Assembly: GCA_023375675.1 (NCBI GenBank) | Contig: JALQBC010000015.1 | Coordinates: 434,001-498,000 of the forward strand | Reading direction: 5' to 3' | Origin: Cytospora piceicola | Taxonomy: Eukaryota > Ascomycota > Sordariomycetes > Diaporthales > Cytosporaceae | DNA: 64,000 bases | Shown: piece by piece, positions 35,386-46,708 of the stretch | Layout: the number at the start of each line of letters is the position of its first letter | Numbering within the stretch: the first letter of the stretch is position 1 | Position numbers and translations under genes: made by a program | Notes under the pieces: generated by a model | Seen by the model: only the letters and a program-made list of their open reading frames with translations | Databases searched by the model: none | What the model was told of the DNA's origin: nothing

Positions 35386-37299
35386 GACGTCGTCGGGTAA
35401 TTGCATAATCACTAGACAGTCTGAAAGAGAGGAAAGGTCAGGAGAATCAAACTGAAATCCTGTGAAAGCACATGATGAGTTTCTCAGATCAAGAAAGACG
35501 CATATAAGTTAAATCGAAGATACTAGTACCTCATCTCACTACCTAAGTATTGTGGCTCTTGTGACCTCCGTACAATGTCGAACTGATATACGAACCTTTT
35601 TTTACTATCAAAACTCACACCCGTCCTCCCGCACCAAAATCTACTATTGCACCACTTCTCTTGCTCCGGGTCATCGCAACCCACAGATCCCCTTGGGAAT
35701 AGACTAAAGGAGTCGGACCACTGGCCGTACTCGACGCATACTACTACTAATACTCGCTTGTCTTAAAACCACCGTGCTGTACACTACACGATACTTTATT
35801 GTCATGCTCGGGGCTTTGATGATCTTTGCGGTCTCGATCTCCAGGAACCCAGATATATTTACAAGTGCAGCGGAAACAATGCTGCGAGTTACAATTTCGG
35901 ATTTTATTTTGCGTTGATAATTGGAGTATATGTTGACCACTTGCAAGGTTTTCTGCCAAGGTTCGTACAAGTCTCCCACTTGACATCTATGAGAGTCGAT
36001 GAGGGTAATTATCCGTCACAACACCAAAGCATGCTGTCATGCCTGGAAGGTGGAAAATAATACGACCTTTGGTCTGATATCCTGTTATGGTCCAATTACA
36101 TGTGATAGCGCTGGTCTCCATGGTTGCTTGAAACATTATCAAGTACTTGAGCAGCCTTGCCAGACGACCAGAACCGGGCCCACATCCAAAATGTAAGACT
36201 ATTGGTCAGCCACGCGCTACAGCTGGGCGCTCTTGAGGGTCGTAGTTTCGACAACTGTCACGTATCTGGGCCCACTCTATTATGAAGCTCGCTTCTGATA
36301 TGGTCTATATAAGGGAGCTTCCCACGCCCATTGTAAATAGCGTACGATGGTAGTCAAGTTGCTCTAATATTCGATATGCCCTGCTCTGGATCGTCTTAAC
36401 AACTCTCCACCCCAGAGTAAAGTCAGAGCCAATTGTACTAAGTGTAAGACGGTTTTATATATTTGACGAGGCCCCAATCAAAGTATACGTCGACTATGAT
36501 GTATCATTCTGGATCTCCGAGGTATGTGATGTGATGACCCGCTACAATAGCCAGGTGTATGCGAGGATCGTGATAATACTCGACAAGAAGCTATACCTAT
36601 AAAAGGGTCACAAGTAGAGATGGTGTTAGTCTGAAATAGAAGGATTGGCCATGGAGGGAACAGTCTGTATAAACGGCAGACATCATATACTTGCCTACGC
36701 AGAAGACGCATTCGTCTCAGGTGGTCAAGTTCGGTCTATGGCACATGTAGCATATCAAAGTAAAGAAGGCATCGTAGGGACAAAAGCCATCAGGGATATC
36801 CATGTCCTCTTCGGCCAAATTCTCGGCCTTCAAGCCTGAGGGTCAGCGCAAACCTACTGGAACGATAAGGTCGGTAGTCTGGGGGAAGATTTGTGTGCAG
36901 GTTGGAGAGGGCCTCCGAGGCTGAAGCTGGGAATAACCAGGATGGAGCAAGCATCGTGGAATATCGGATATGCATGTGTCCTCAATATCACAGCGTTCGG
37001 ACGCGCATACATGTAAGCAAGGACCAGCCAGATGGGACACCCGCCGACTGTGAGAATTAATCTGAGGTGCGCTGACGCCTCGTTGGGTATCGATCGTGAG
37101 TTTCAACTAATACATGTGTAAGAAGCCCCGCCCAACGAAGTCGAGAGAAAAGAGAAGAAGAAAAACACATGTGTATCATGTTCATTGCGGTCGTAGAACT
37201 CGGTTCCAAATTTTGTCGTCACTCATGTTCCTACAAGAGGTGTGTCCTGATACCAAACCAAGCAGCCCTTTTCTCCGTCCTTCACCCCTTCGCCAGATT
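35386..37299. other. Long intergenic stretch
   Basis: 1.9 kb without a supported gene. It contains copy A of a dispersed repeat (36257-36396). Confidence 0.5.
36257..36396 (+). repeat. Dispersed repeat, copy A
   Basis: Closely matches 46770-46923 in the same orientation. Shared words include AGCTCGCTTCTGATATGGTC and ATTCGATATGCCCTGCTCTG. Indels are small, and similarity stops abruptly on both sides (GTCACGTAT at the left, CGTCT at the right). The nature of the element is unknown: no terminal repeats or coding capacity were seen. Confidence 0.8.
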
Positions 37300-38108
37300 T
37301 TATTCGTGCTTGACAGAGCCCGTAGCTCGAGACGCAATGTTAATGGCGTCGAGGATTTCGGAACCAAACTGGTAGATCATGAACGACGGGACAAGGATCC
37401 AGGCGCCGCTGTGATGCAGTAATACGCGGTCAGTCGCAAGTCTCGCCACTACAATACAGTCCGTCGAGACGGAGCGGAAGGTACTCACTTGGGGATAATC
37501 CAGAGCAGAATCAAGTCCCAGGGCTTGTTGTGCCCGATATTGTCGAAGCCGGAGAAGTATTCGTTCAGCCAGTACAGGACAGTCTTGCTGACAGTCATGA
37601 CAGCAGCGGTGAAGCCAAACAGCACAGCCAGGCCTGCCGGCTTCCCTGCTATTCTCCGCCGCGAAGAGCTGTCCTTCACGCCCAGGGTCCCGGCCGTGCT
37701 GTACCAGATGACGACGTACACCAGATACATGAGCGTCTCGATGACGTTCAGTGTACTCTGGGCAGCCGTGAAGCCGTTACCCAGGTTGAACTGCTTGAAG
37801 CCGTACATATGATCGACCTCGCCGTAGAGCTCGTAGGGCGTCCAGACGGGGGAATGGGCCCACCCGCCGGGCATCGTGGCGGGTCGGCCGAGGACGTAGC
37901 CGGTGTCCCATATCACGAGGGGCAGGGAGACGGCGAGCCAGAGGAGGGTGGTAGTCGTGGGTGCGTGGGACCAGCCAGAGGGGGGAGGGGCCTGGCGTTT
38001 GGATCTGGTGAGGGCGTTCTTGCGCGTGGAGGTTTTCTGGCCTCGGTCGGAGGTGTCGACGTCGAGGGCGGGGGTAAGACCCCGGGATGCTGAGCGTGTT
38101 GCTACCAT
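37300..38108 (-). CDS. Conserved-looking multi-pass membrane protein of unknown function
   Basis: Two exons, 38108-37489 and 37408-37300, give 242 residues. After a ~50-residue basic N-terminus (a Ser/Thr/Arg-rich tail) come about five hydrophobic helices. Motifs include WDTGYVLGRPATMPGG, WTPYELYGEVDHMYG, LNVIETLMYLVYVVIWY, KTVLYWLNEYFSGFDNIGHN and, across the junction, IIPNGAWILVPSFMIYQFG. The acidic/aromatic residues inside helices (NEYFSG, NVIET) recall EXPERA/emopamil-binding-like sterol proteins, but I cannot establish that. I have a sense of close homologues in other filamentous fungi, annotated as hypothetical integral membrane proteins. Role unknown. Confidence 0.75.
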
Positions 38109-38540
38109 TGTGACGTTTCTCGAGGGGTGTTTTCGGGTCTCGAATCTCGTCTGGGGAAATGGATGGGGAGTAGAGAATATACAGAAAGAGATTCGTTCTG
38201 TTGAGGTTCCGCTACGCTACGCGTTGGCACACTGAATCAGTTGAGACTGTCGAGACTCGAACTTCCCCCACGAGCGAGTCTCTGCTTAATCAGCCACGTG
38301 AAGCTCTACTATTGGCTATTATCTGTTGTCGTCAGCGTACATGCTGTGTAGACACGACAAATGCGACGCAAGGATTGCATTATCGAATAGCAGACTCAGA
38401 TATCGCACAAGAAAATATCTAGTCATCCCACTTCAGTGACAACGCACAGTGGAGCCCATGAGCACTCCCAAATTTCACGTCATCTCGGAGCTGTCGAGGT
38501 CATAGCCTCAGACCCTAACCCTAATTGGCACGGTTGTCGC
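38109..38540. other. Intergenic with short telomere-like repeat
   Basis: The promoter side of the membrane-protein gene. CCCTAACCCTAA, two telomere-type units, lies near 38513-38524, directly beside the cyclase relic. Confidence 0.4.
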
Positions 38541-38548
38541 CGGGCCGG

Positions 38549-38740
38549 CTCGGCCGCGGGGTCGATGAACCCGGGGAACTCAACATTGAATCCGGCCGAG
38601 TTCAGGACATGCTTGTCGGCATTACACGCCATCGACTCAAGGTCATTGTCAATGCGGCAAAGAATAGCCAAGTGACAAGACACGTTTTCGACAACATACA
38701 TAGGCCATGCGTGCGCGCTGGGGCGGAGATGACGCCCAGG
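38549..38740 (-). pseudogene. Relic of a second diterpene cyclase (class I NSE region)
   Basis: The reverse strand reads YVVENVSCHLAILCRI, then DNDLESMACNADKHVLNS. It aligns without gaps to YVAEDACRHLASLCRM / YNDIGSMARDADERALNS of the intact cyclase at 1.4-4.7 kb. At DNA level the aligned blocks (about 38597-38735 versus 1682-1805) share roughly three quarters of bases by eye, and most differences are G/C in the gene against A/T in the relic. The Tyr before the metal-binding Asn and other key residues are changed (YND to DND). The rest of the cyclase is missing on both sides, so the piece cannot function. It shows that a second cyclase copy once existed here. Confidence 0.75.
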
Positions 38741-39400
38741 CGTGTAGGGACTCATCTGACTGAGGAAAAACGAGTGATAATCGTATCTACTCAGTTGTAG
38801 AAGAATTGTTCCAGCACTCGATTTGGCAGTATCCAACGGTGGGCAGCACCAGTAATTCGAATACCGAGCCAAGGTAAATAATACATCAGCCGCGTAAATA
38901 CTACTAAATCGAGCGCCAGCACAGTTCTTCTACTATGGTCAACTGAGTGGGTACGATACATTGTTTCGGCCGAGGACTATTCCGGCTTGCTGCATTTACT
39001 GCATGGATGATGCGCAAACCTTTATACATAGCTTAACGCCGCACACACCTCTAAGAACATTTACGACTTTCATTCTTCCCCTTTATCATTAGACTTGAAA
39101 TCCTGGGCTACAACAAAGTTCAATCTAATTCCTGTGTGTATCTAGGTCATCGCTAGTTGGTTTTGAGTCGAGTGAATTCCAATGTAACATTGTACGGTGG
39201 CTTTTTGTGGCTTGGGATGAAGGGGAGTTCGAGAGCACTTGAGAACTCTGAGTGCCTAGGTGATTGTGGTGTGGGTGGACAAGCTTATGATTGCATTTTC
39301 CGGGCTCCTTTTCAACCTAGCCATTATTATTCTCGCTCACCATAATCTAGTTCTTTGATACTTCCCTCATTTCATTGAGCATTTGTACATACAAACAACT
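38741..39400. other. Intergenic, promoter side of the gasdermin-like gene
   Basis: No gene was seen. Further cyclase homology upstream of the relic (toward 38872) is possible but too weak to claim. Confidence 0.4.
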
Positions 39401-40309
39401 ATGGCGAACCGCGTCCCTTTCTTTTTCTACGCCCCGACCTGGGATTTCCCCCCTGACGGCCCCATCAAACTCGGTAACGTCCTTGCATCGCTCAAAACCC
39501 CCGAGATGCCGTTGCATACTACCCCGCTCCTTATCGAGGATGAGGCGCTATCGACCGAGAAGCACGAGGTCGAAATCTCTACCGAGAAGCTACGCGAGGG
39601 CAAATTTTCGATTATCACTAAGTTCCTAAGCTTCTTGGGTGTCGGAGTCGATGCCTGCGCCGGCGGGAGTACAAGGTTCGTCCCCTTGCCTGTTCAAGCT
39701 CCAGGATTTGAAAGAACGATGTTGTGTAACAGGGTATGCAGTAGTGGAGAGACCTTTTCTTTGGAAAGCATACAGACAACGCAGTTCTTTCCGCGGGAAC
39801 AGTACTTCCGGAGATGTGTTGAGGCTGCAGGTGTGCGTCGATTTCTAGAGAAATCTCGCTACAGGAAGCCTGTCTACATCATCACGGGCTTGAAGGTTGT
39901 CAAGGGCGCCAGAGCAAAGAACTTCAAAGCCTCATCTCTTGAGGGTGAGTTGGGAATAAATGTAGATGCCACCGTGTGGACTGGGGGTGGTATACCCGTT
40001 GCAGGTGGGCCTGGCGTGTCTGGGACCGTGTCGAGAAAGCAGGGAACTTCGTGGGAGGGGAGCAGTGACTTTGTCCTGGCATATCGGGTACAGAAGCTCA
40101 AGATCAGTAGGACAGGAGCCATAAGTCGGGCGGAGGACTATAAGACAGGCGCAATGTTGGGGAACGATGTGGAGGAAAAGGAGGCGCCCGAGCTTGACAT
40201 CCTTTTGGATCTTGTAGATGTGGGTCAAGAGGTCGGATTTGTGGCGGAGGAAATTACTGAAGGGGAAGAAGTATTCTTATGCGCTGTGCCAGCGAGTATC
40301 GATTCCTGA
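39401..40309 (+). CDS. Gasdermin-like protein, candidate cell-death effector
   Basis: ATG 39401 gives MANRVPFFFYAPTWDFPPDG. The frame runs 302 codons and probably contains a 57-nt in-phase intron, 39676-39732 (GTTCGT...AACAG), leaving 283 residues. The N-terminal part begins PDGPIKLGNVL. The core has the pattern KPVYIITGLKVVKGA, a gap with a Gly-rich hairpin, then SSDFVLAYRVQKLKI. That order (VYxxT, basic strand, LAYRVxKLxI) matches the pore-forming N-domain of gasdermins. An acidic tail of about 50 residues follows a basic/flexible stretch, resembling the short C-terminal inhibitory segment of fungal gasdermins. The neighbour, convergent 249 bp away, is a subtilisin-like protease, the same pairing as HET-Q1/HET-Q2. 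Homology is inferred by eye; another beta-rich lipid-binding family is possible. Confidence 0.55.
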   Translation: MANRVPFFFYAPTWDFPPDGPIKLGNVLASLKTPEMPLHTTPLLIEDEALSTEKHEVEISTEKLREGKFSIITKFLSFLGVGVDACAGGSTRFVPLPVQAPGFERTMLCNRVCSSGETFSLESIQTTQFFPREQYFRRCVEAAGVRRFLEKSRYRKPVYIITGLKVVKGARAKNFKASSLEGELGINVDATVWTGGGIPVAGGPGVSGTVSRKQGTSWEGSSDFVLAYRVQKLKISRTGAISRAEDYKTGAMLGNDVEEKEAPELDILLDLVDVGQEVGFVAEEITEGEEVFLCAVPASIDS

Positions 40310-40558
40310 ACTTTTCGAACGCTGAAAGACCTGGCTGACTTGGGTAAGATTAGGAGCAGGGCATACTCAATGTTGTCAATTATCGCTGTCCGCAAGACAC
40401 CAAGAGACTCTTTTGCGACTGTGCCGAGCACGTTCACGAGGCTGCTGGTAAGCTGTCATAAATCACGGAAGTTCTCATACTATCAGACCACATGTGTCGA
40501 GTTTATTCGTTGTATTCCAGTGTCATGCCCCTCCACTTTGTCACGCCATGATTTAGTT

Positions 40559-43500
40559 CTAGCCGTTCAATATGTCCATGATGGTCTGATCTATATACGG
40601 TTTATCCTTCCCAAAAAGGCTATCACCAAACAGGCTCATATCCACAAAATAATATCCGTCCCTGGGCCCACCTCCTTGGACCTTCTGCGCGATCCGCTGT
40701 AACAGGGAGACCATGCGACTTCGATCTCGAAGCCGGTGCGCGGCCTTAGGCAAGTGTATACGCGCGTACAGCAAGAGAAAAGCGGCGATACCAGCCATAA
40801 TGGGCGTAGAATACGACGTGCCTGACTTGATCGTGGAATATGTTTCGTCCGCACCCTCTTCTGTCGCACCATAGTCTTCGCTGCTGTAGAGGTGCGTAGA
40901 ACAGGCTGACTCTACGGCCTGCCCTACCGTTGCCAGGTTGATATCCTCGGGTATGGCGGTTGGGCTGAAAGGTGAGCGATTGCCATGCACGTCGGTAGAA
41001 TGTACGCACACCACGTTGGCCTCACGCGCTGGGTACGCTCTCCCCAGCTGCCCGCCGCTGTTGGAGGCTGCCGCGAACAGAAGTACATCATGAAAGTAAG
41101 CATGCTTAATTGCATGATCCATATCATCATAGTCCTCGATGTTGCGAGTTGGGTATCCGAAAGACATGCTGATTATATCAACCTTCCAGATGTCTACGGC
41201 GTGCCTGATGGCCTGGTATGCCCTATCAGCAATTGCGCCAGAAGCAAATCAAAGGAAACTAGAGGTTGCAAGATGTTAGGGAATTACCTTGGCAATGACA
41301 GATGGGCTGGGGGGCTTCCTATCCGCAACTTCGGCGATATATATCTCGGCATCTGGAGCGTAGTCGAAAGCTAAACCAGCCACAAAGGTACCGTGCCCGT
41401 TGATATCATTCACAGTGGCTTTAGTACTATCGCGTAGCCAGTTGTGCTTTGCTTTGATGTTGTCGGCAAAGGCCTGTATATCTGGGTGGTTCAAGTCGAT
41501 GCCTGTATCGATAATGGCGACCTTGACGTGTGGCGCGGACACGCCAGAGCGAAGATACGGACTGATGAACTTTTCGTATACAGACTTGTATCTGCCCTTC
41601 CAATGGGAGTAGCGTGCGCACCTGGAAAAATTCATCAATATTTGTCTCTTACAGATCAAGCTACTTTAACTTACGCATCAGGAGAGTGAGCACCTGTCCC
41701 CAATTCGTCGTCGAAGAATCTTAATGCCTTATAGTCTGCTTCGCTAGTCAGATCTTGCATTGGTGCTTGATAGACTCCTGACACCAGCTGGGGGTGCAAG
41801 TACTTGTCCAGTCGCTCCACGCCAAGATGTTGTCTAGAACGCGGCGCTATGGGTGGTGAAGAGTGAGTTGAGCCGGATGGTGATGTATATTCACGATAAT
41901 GACTGGGCAGGCTGCCCAGCGGACTCAGTCTTTGCTCGCTGGAGTTGGACCAGTCATCCTGGTTGTTCGTCTGTGGGTTTCTAATGGCTTGATCCCAGCT
42001 GCTGAAGTCCAAAGTCTGGGCAAACTGATCCAACTCATCGATGGATATGGTGCTATAAGCAAGGCTGAAATCACTCTCCAGGGGCTGGACAACCTCTTGG
42101 TATATCTTGGCTTTCAAGACTTGGCTGTCAAGTCTGTTACCATTCTCGTCTTCCCACGTCGCTGTGTCTAGACATTTCTCGACGGCATAGAGGAACTGAA
42201 CATTCTCCGGTATTTCATGTCGACAGGCACTGAATACCATGCTGGCGTCCAAATATCTGAAGCATGACATATCGTCTCCGATCTCCACGTCCAGACGTTT
42301 GGCCAGAACATCAAAGGGGGTCACAAAGTAGACCTCCATCAAGATTATCGCCAGCGTGACGAGTGAGGGACACTGGTGCTGCGGCCACTCGTCGGGGTCG
42401 AATCCGTCCTCAGACCATTCATCGGATTGAGGAACCAACTTATCCACTTGAGACAAACGGGCTTTCAAAAATGGCCGTAATGGGACCTCGGAGGCTTTCG
42501 TGCGGAAGAAAATGATGTCAGATGAGTTCCACGTCGATTGCAGCCAAGGTGTGTCTTGTAGGTGCAAGACAGTGTAGCTCAGCAGCACCGCTAGGATGCG
42601 CTTCGTCTTGTCGGTGAATGCCCGTGGGCCACTATGCAGGAAGTGCTCGAGTGATACAGCGTCCTTGGTAAAATCGAACACGTGGGTGCGTGGCAATGAC
42701 CGTAACTTGAACAGACGGCCCCGCATCACCTTCAGCTCGACTCTCATGTTCTTTGGGGCCTTGCCTATGGGCTTGCATAACTCTTTAACTGGCGCAGCAA
42801 GTTCGCGTGGCTTCGGCAGCGTTGTTTGTCCTGGGAGGTCGAACTGTATAGCATTCTCTTTGACCGTGTGCACGCAAACCTCCTGCCAGTCATGTTTCAT
42901 TGAGAGGAACAAGTTGAAATCAACATCTCCAACGTCGGCGTCGATATTGGACTTGCGGTACGTTCCAAGACATAGCCTGGCACCAAAGTCATGCTCAGGC
43001 TTGCATACGCAATTTTGGCAAGAAACCAGGGTCTTGAATGCAGCCTGTGCAGCCTTGCCGACGGACAAGGGAGGGTCGACGACCTTCTTCTGTGGTGTAA
43101 AATCCTCTGTTGTCCAGGACTGGTCTTCTGGATACCGAGCTTCCACCTCATTCTCCCACGTCGCCAGGAACTCAATAAAGCTCATGCGCTGATCGTGTGT
43201 CTTGCCAAAATCAAGGGCACTGTCGATGAACTGGGATTTTGCGAGGCTATCTTTAGTGCGAACATCGTTCCACCGGGTATGGAATTCTTGTAATCTGCGC
43301 TCGCTGGATGAGTCTGTGGTGATAACTGCCCCAAGTCGTATAGCGATGGACTCGATAAGTTCTGGGGCCAAACCGAATCCGGCTCTTGCTATACGTTCCA
43401 GATCACTGCCGATGATGACGCTGTGGACCATCAAATCGGCGAAGAAAAGCCGCAGCTCGACACTGCCCACACCAGCTCTAAGAATCACCCTAACGATATC

Positions 43501-43686
43501 CAAGATAGTTCCCAGTGCTCTTTGAATTATAACTGAGCCAGTATTGAGACTGTTGAAGCTGGATCCTATCGAGGCCATCTGAAGAACAGCTGTACGCAAC
43601 TTCGTTAGCTTTCTGGCGAGCAGCAAGCTTAAAGGTTCCAGAATCAGCAGAGACTCATATGAATGGGAGGAGATTAGCGCTTCATA
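40559..43686 (-). CDS. Subtilisin-like serine protease with large N-terminal regulatory region (HET-Q2-like candidate)
   Basis: Exons read: 43686-41675, 41621-41288 and 41212-40559, roughly 1000 residues. The first exon and ATG are unresolved: the frame starts after a CTCAG acceptor at 43687 or further upstream. The N-terminal ~600 residues are helical and resemble the DUF7580-type region of fungal NLR-like proteins (LLSYTVLHLQDTPWLQSTWN). The C-terminal S8 domain keeps the triad: Asp in VAIIDTGID, His in INGHGTFVAGL, Ser in SGTSYSTPIMAG, plus oxyanion Asn in AASNSGG. There is no signal peptide or I9 prodomain, so it should act in the cytosol. It is convergent with the gasdermin-like gene, which suggests that it cleaves that protein (inference). 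The last intron uses acceptor ACCAG at 41213, which restores VIAKAIRHAVD. Confidence 0.85.
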
Positions 43687-44302
43687 CTGAGTAAGTGTAT
43701 TCCATTTGTATCCAGTCGCTTGGTGGTGGTGTTAGAGCCAGGTCTATCGTTGAGCCTGCCACCTGGGAAAGGAGAAACCCAGCACTCGAGTATTGGGAAC
43801 ATTGAATGATCCGTCGACCAAGCCCCGCCCCTGGGGTACCTAGGTAACATATGGGAGAACGACATATGCATGTACGGCGAGTGGCTAAGTAAGTACATAA
43901 GCCGGATAACAGGGAACTAATTACATTTATCCTTGTTATCTACAGAGGTTTCAACCGAAGTGGATATTGACCTCGGAGGCGAGAAGACTCCTGTCCCGAC
44001 GAAACGCCATACCTAATAAAGAAACTCAACGATTGTCAGGGCATATCTAAAAGCAGTCACTCAGTAACCGCTTTACATTCCAATTTATCGGAGCCTCGCT
44101 GCGTGGAAACTGACCACCAGACCCCGCACAACCCCGCATAAGCAGGTGAAAATATCTCGTTGTCAACACCTACTGTAGTCTGGAACCTTGCTTCATATCT
44201 ACTTACTTAAGTCAGTATGTAATTTGCGAGTTCTGAGGCCCTCCTAGGTCTCCCGCTCCTTATAAACAGGCAAGCCGCGACATGTTATACTAAATACTCA
44301 TC
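43687..44302. other. Divergent intergenic region
   Basis: Likely holds the first exon and promoter of the protease and the promoter of the zinc-finger gene. GGTACCTAGGTAAC lies near 43836. Confidence 0.4.
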
Positions 44303-46708
44303 ATGGCCACGAGTCCTGCAATGTTGCGAGAGACAACCACACTGGCAAGCCAGTCCGAGACATGCATCACCTCCTTTCAAAGATGCTTACAAAAAGCATC
44401 ATTGGTTCATCCGCGGGAGCTCTCCATAGTTGAGGATCAGATGGCGAGGTTTTCTGTTTGGACAGGCAACACGAGGGTCTTTGGCTCAAGCCGACAGTCC
44501 CTTGACCACCGGCTTCGGGAAGCCCCAGAGGTCCAGGATACTTTTGCCGCTCTACTTGAAGCAATAAATGATCGTATCGAAATTTGTAAGTGCATACCAC
44601 GACACTCCATATGCAAATTCTGTTCTTACTACCTGTCTAACTGCACGACGAAGGTGCGTCGTCTTTGGACGGCTTGATTCCAGAGCAAGCTGACGGCACA
44701 TTGGCAACTTTGGACAGAGTCTTCCAACATGCTGTTCAGGGTATTGCAGACCAGATCAGCCTATTGTACAAACTGTCCAATACCATCCGACGTGCGAGCA
44801 AAGAGATGCAAAACCTCGAGGCAGCCAATGCCATCCGGATATGCGACGATGATGGCAATGATTCTGAGTCCTCTTTCCGGCTGATACTCATGCATTACAT
44901 TCGGGATAAGTTTCCTACGACCAGCGAAGTTTTACAGGAGCGCCTAGCGGGTGCAATGATTCTTAGACGAAAGAGGATCCTGTACCGGCGGTCGCGGTAC
45001 GGAAACAATCCCATTCGATTGCCGAACATACCATCTCAGCCTGTTTTCAAAGTATCTCGGGCTCAGCACAGGGGTCAACCACAAATTGCAGACGCAGATC
45101 TAGAGGCAGGGGCTATTCTTCCCCAGACACCGAGCCGCGTCGGGTCATTGGCGCCGAGTGCAACAACACTTGAGGTAAATCTGTTTCGTAAGGCTTCGGT
45201 TCCATCCGTGGTATCCTTGTCGAAGACTGTCGCCTTGAGTAGCCATGAGACAATTATTTTCCCGCCGGCACCGACCGGCATAATCAAGCTCAAGCAGAGA
45301 CAGCTTATGCTGGAGCGATGGAAGGGCCTTCAGAAACGACTTAATCCAGAATTCGAAGATCAGTCACCCACCCGATGCTGGGAAGACGCCGTGATTGCTG
45401 TTAGGGAAGTGACCTGCCCATACTGTTTCTACGCCATACCAGCTCCAGACATCGTTGATGAGAAGAAATGGAAGTAGGTGCGCCCCTATCTATCCCAGTC
45501 GTGAGATTTGCTTGAAGATTCAATGTCCTCTACCGCCAGGCTGACGCTCATCGGCTAGACGGCATGTCATCAATGACCTCGACGCCTACATATGTCTTTT
45601 TGATGATTGCGAGTCTCCAGAGAAACTGTACAACCAAAGCTGCCAGTGGCTCCACCATATGCAACAGCACGCGCTACGCTGGCGGTGTTCCTCGAAATTA
45701 CACGCGGACTTTTTGGGGTCTTCAAAGGAGGAATATATCATGCATATGAAGACAGAACATCGATCAAGACTCACGGATGCGCAACTTCGTTTGCTAGCTG
45801 ACAAAAATGGCCGCACTATCGGGCCCCTGTTTGAATCCTGTCCTCTCTGTGGGATCGAGAGATACGACGGCAATATAGAGGAGCATATTGTCGGCCATCT
45901 CAGGCTCCTTGCAATTAGGTCTTTACCAGCGTGTGAGGATGAAGGGCCTGTAGATCCCGACAGCACCAGCGAAAGTTCTTCACTGCAACAGAGCCGGAGT
46001 ACAGTAAGGGATGCATTGGAAGACCATGCCCAAGAGAACGACAACCACCCGTGGGCCCTCCAAAGCGCGTATAACTCGGTGTTCGGCTCCCCATCATATT
46101 CGAGCACTCAAGGCCTCCCGAGACGAGACAGTCTCGATGGAAAGGGCATCAGCGACATTCTTACAGTATTGGAGGATCCCGCTCACAGACCCCGAGAGAA
46201 CCCGATTGTCGTCAAAATGGATCCAGTATGTGCCATTTGCAAAGCCCCCGCCGACATTGCATGCCTCTGCGAGGCTGAAGATCTCGAGAAACATCTTCGA
46301 CAGGCCGAAGAAAACTTCAAGAATCGCCTTGTACCCGAACCGCGTGAGTGGGTGCGCAACCACGCCCAAGCCCATATTTCTAGAGAGTTTAAAGCCGCCC
46401 AAGGGGAAGCCGCGAAGGCGGGCTTCGTATCTACCAAGCTCGCGAAGGTAGAAAAGACCGACGATATAGGCGAGCCAGAGGACGATCACATAAAGGCCAA
46501 GATCGACGTCAACGAGGTGTGGTCTGAGACCTACCAGACGTACCCACAGACCTTGGAATACTTCTACAGTCTAATTGAGTTTGAACTTCCGGGAGATGAC
46601 GAGCCTGCGGTGAGAGAACCACCTCCTATTCATCCCAAGGGCCACCAGAAACCACAACATGCCCAGTCTCCGGCTTCGGGGCATGGAAATCGGGGTGACG
46701 GGGTCTAA
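44303..46708 (+). CDS. Zinc-finger (acuF-like C2H2-type) fungal protein
   Basis: Three exons, 44303-44585, 44654-45473 and 45559-46708, give 750 residues. Residues ~1-270 are helical with no catalytic motif. The central region has spaced Cys/His groups: CPYCFYAIP, ICLFDDCESPEKLYNQSCQW with following HHMQQH, HMKTEH, and CPLCGIERYDGNIEEHIVGH. These match the degenerate C2H2 fingers of the acuF-like family, often attached to fungal STAND/NLR-type proteins. The C-terminal ~200 residues are charged and include a CAICKAPADIACLCEAEDLEKH cluster. DNA or protein binding is plausible, but the function is unknown. It is divergent from the protease gene, so a shared cell-death/non-self-recognition neighbourhood is possible (inference). 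Confidence 0.75.

Noticed and set aside
38513..38524. Interstitial telomere array
   Set aside because: Only two CCCTAA units; similar short runs occur at 49870 and 60558 and can arise by chance. Noted as context only.
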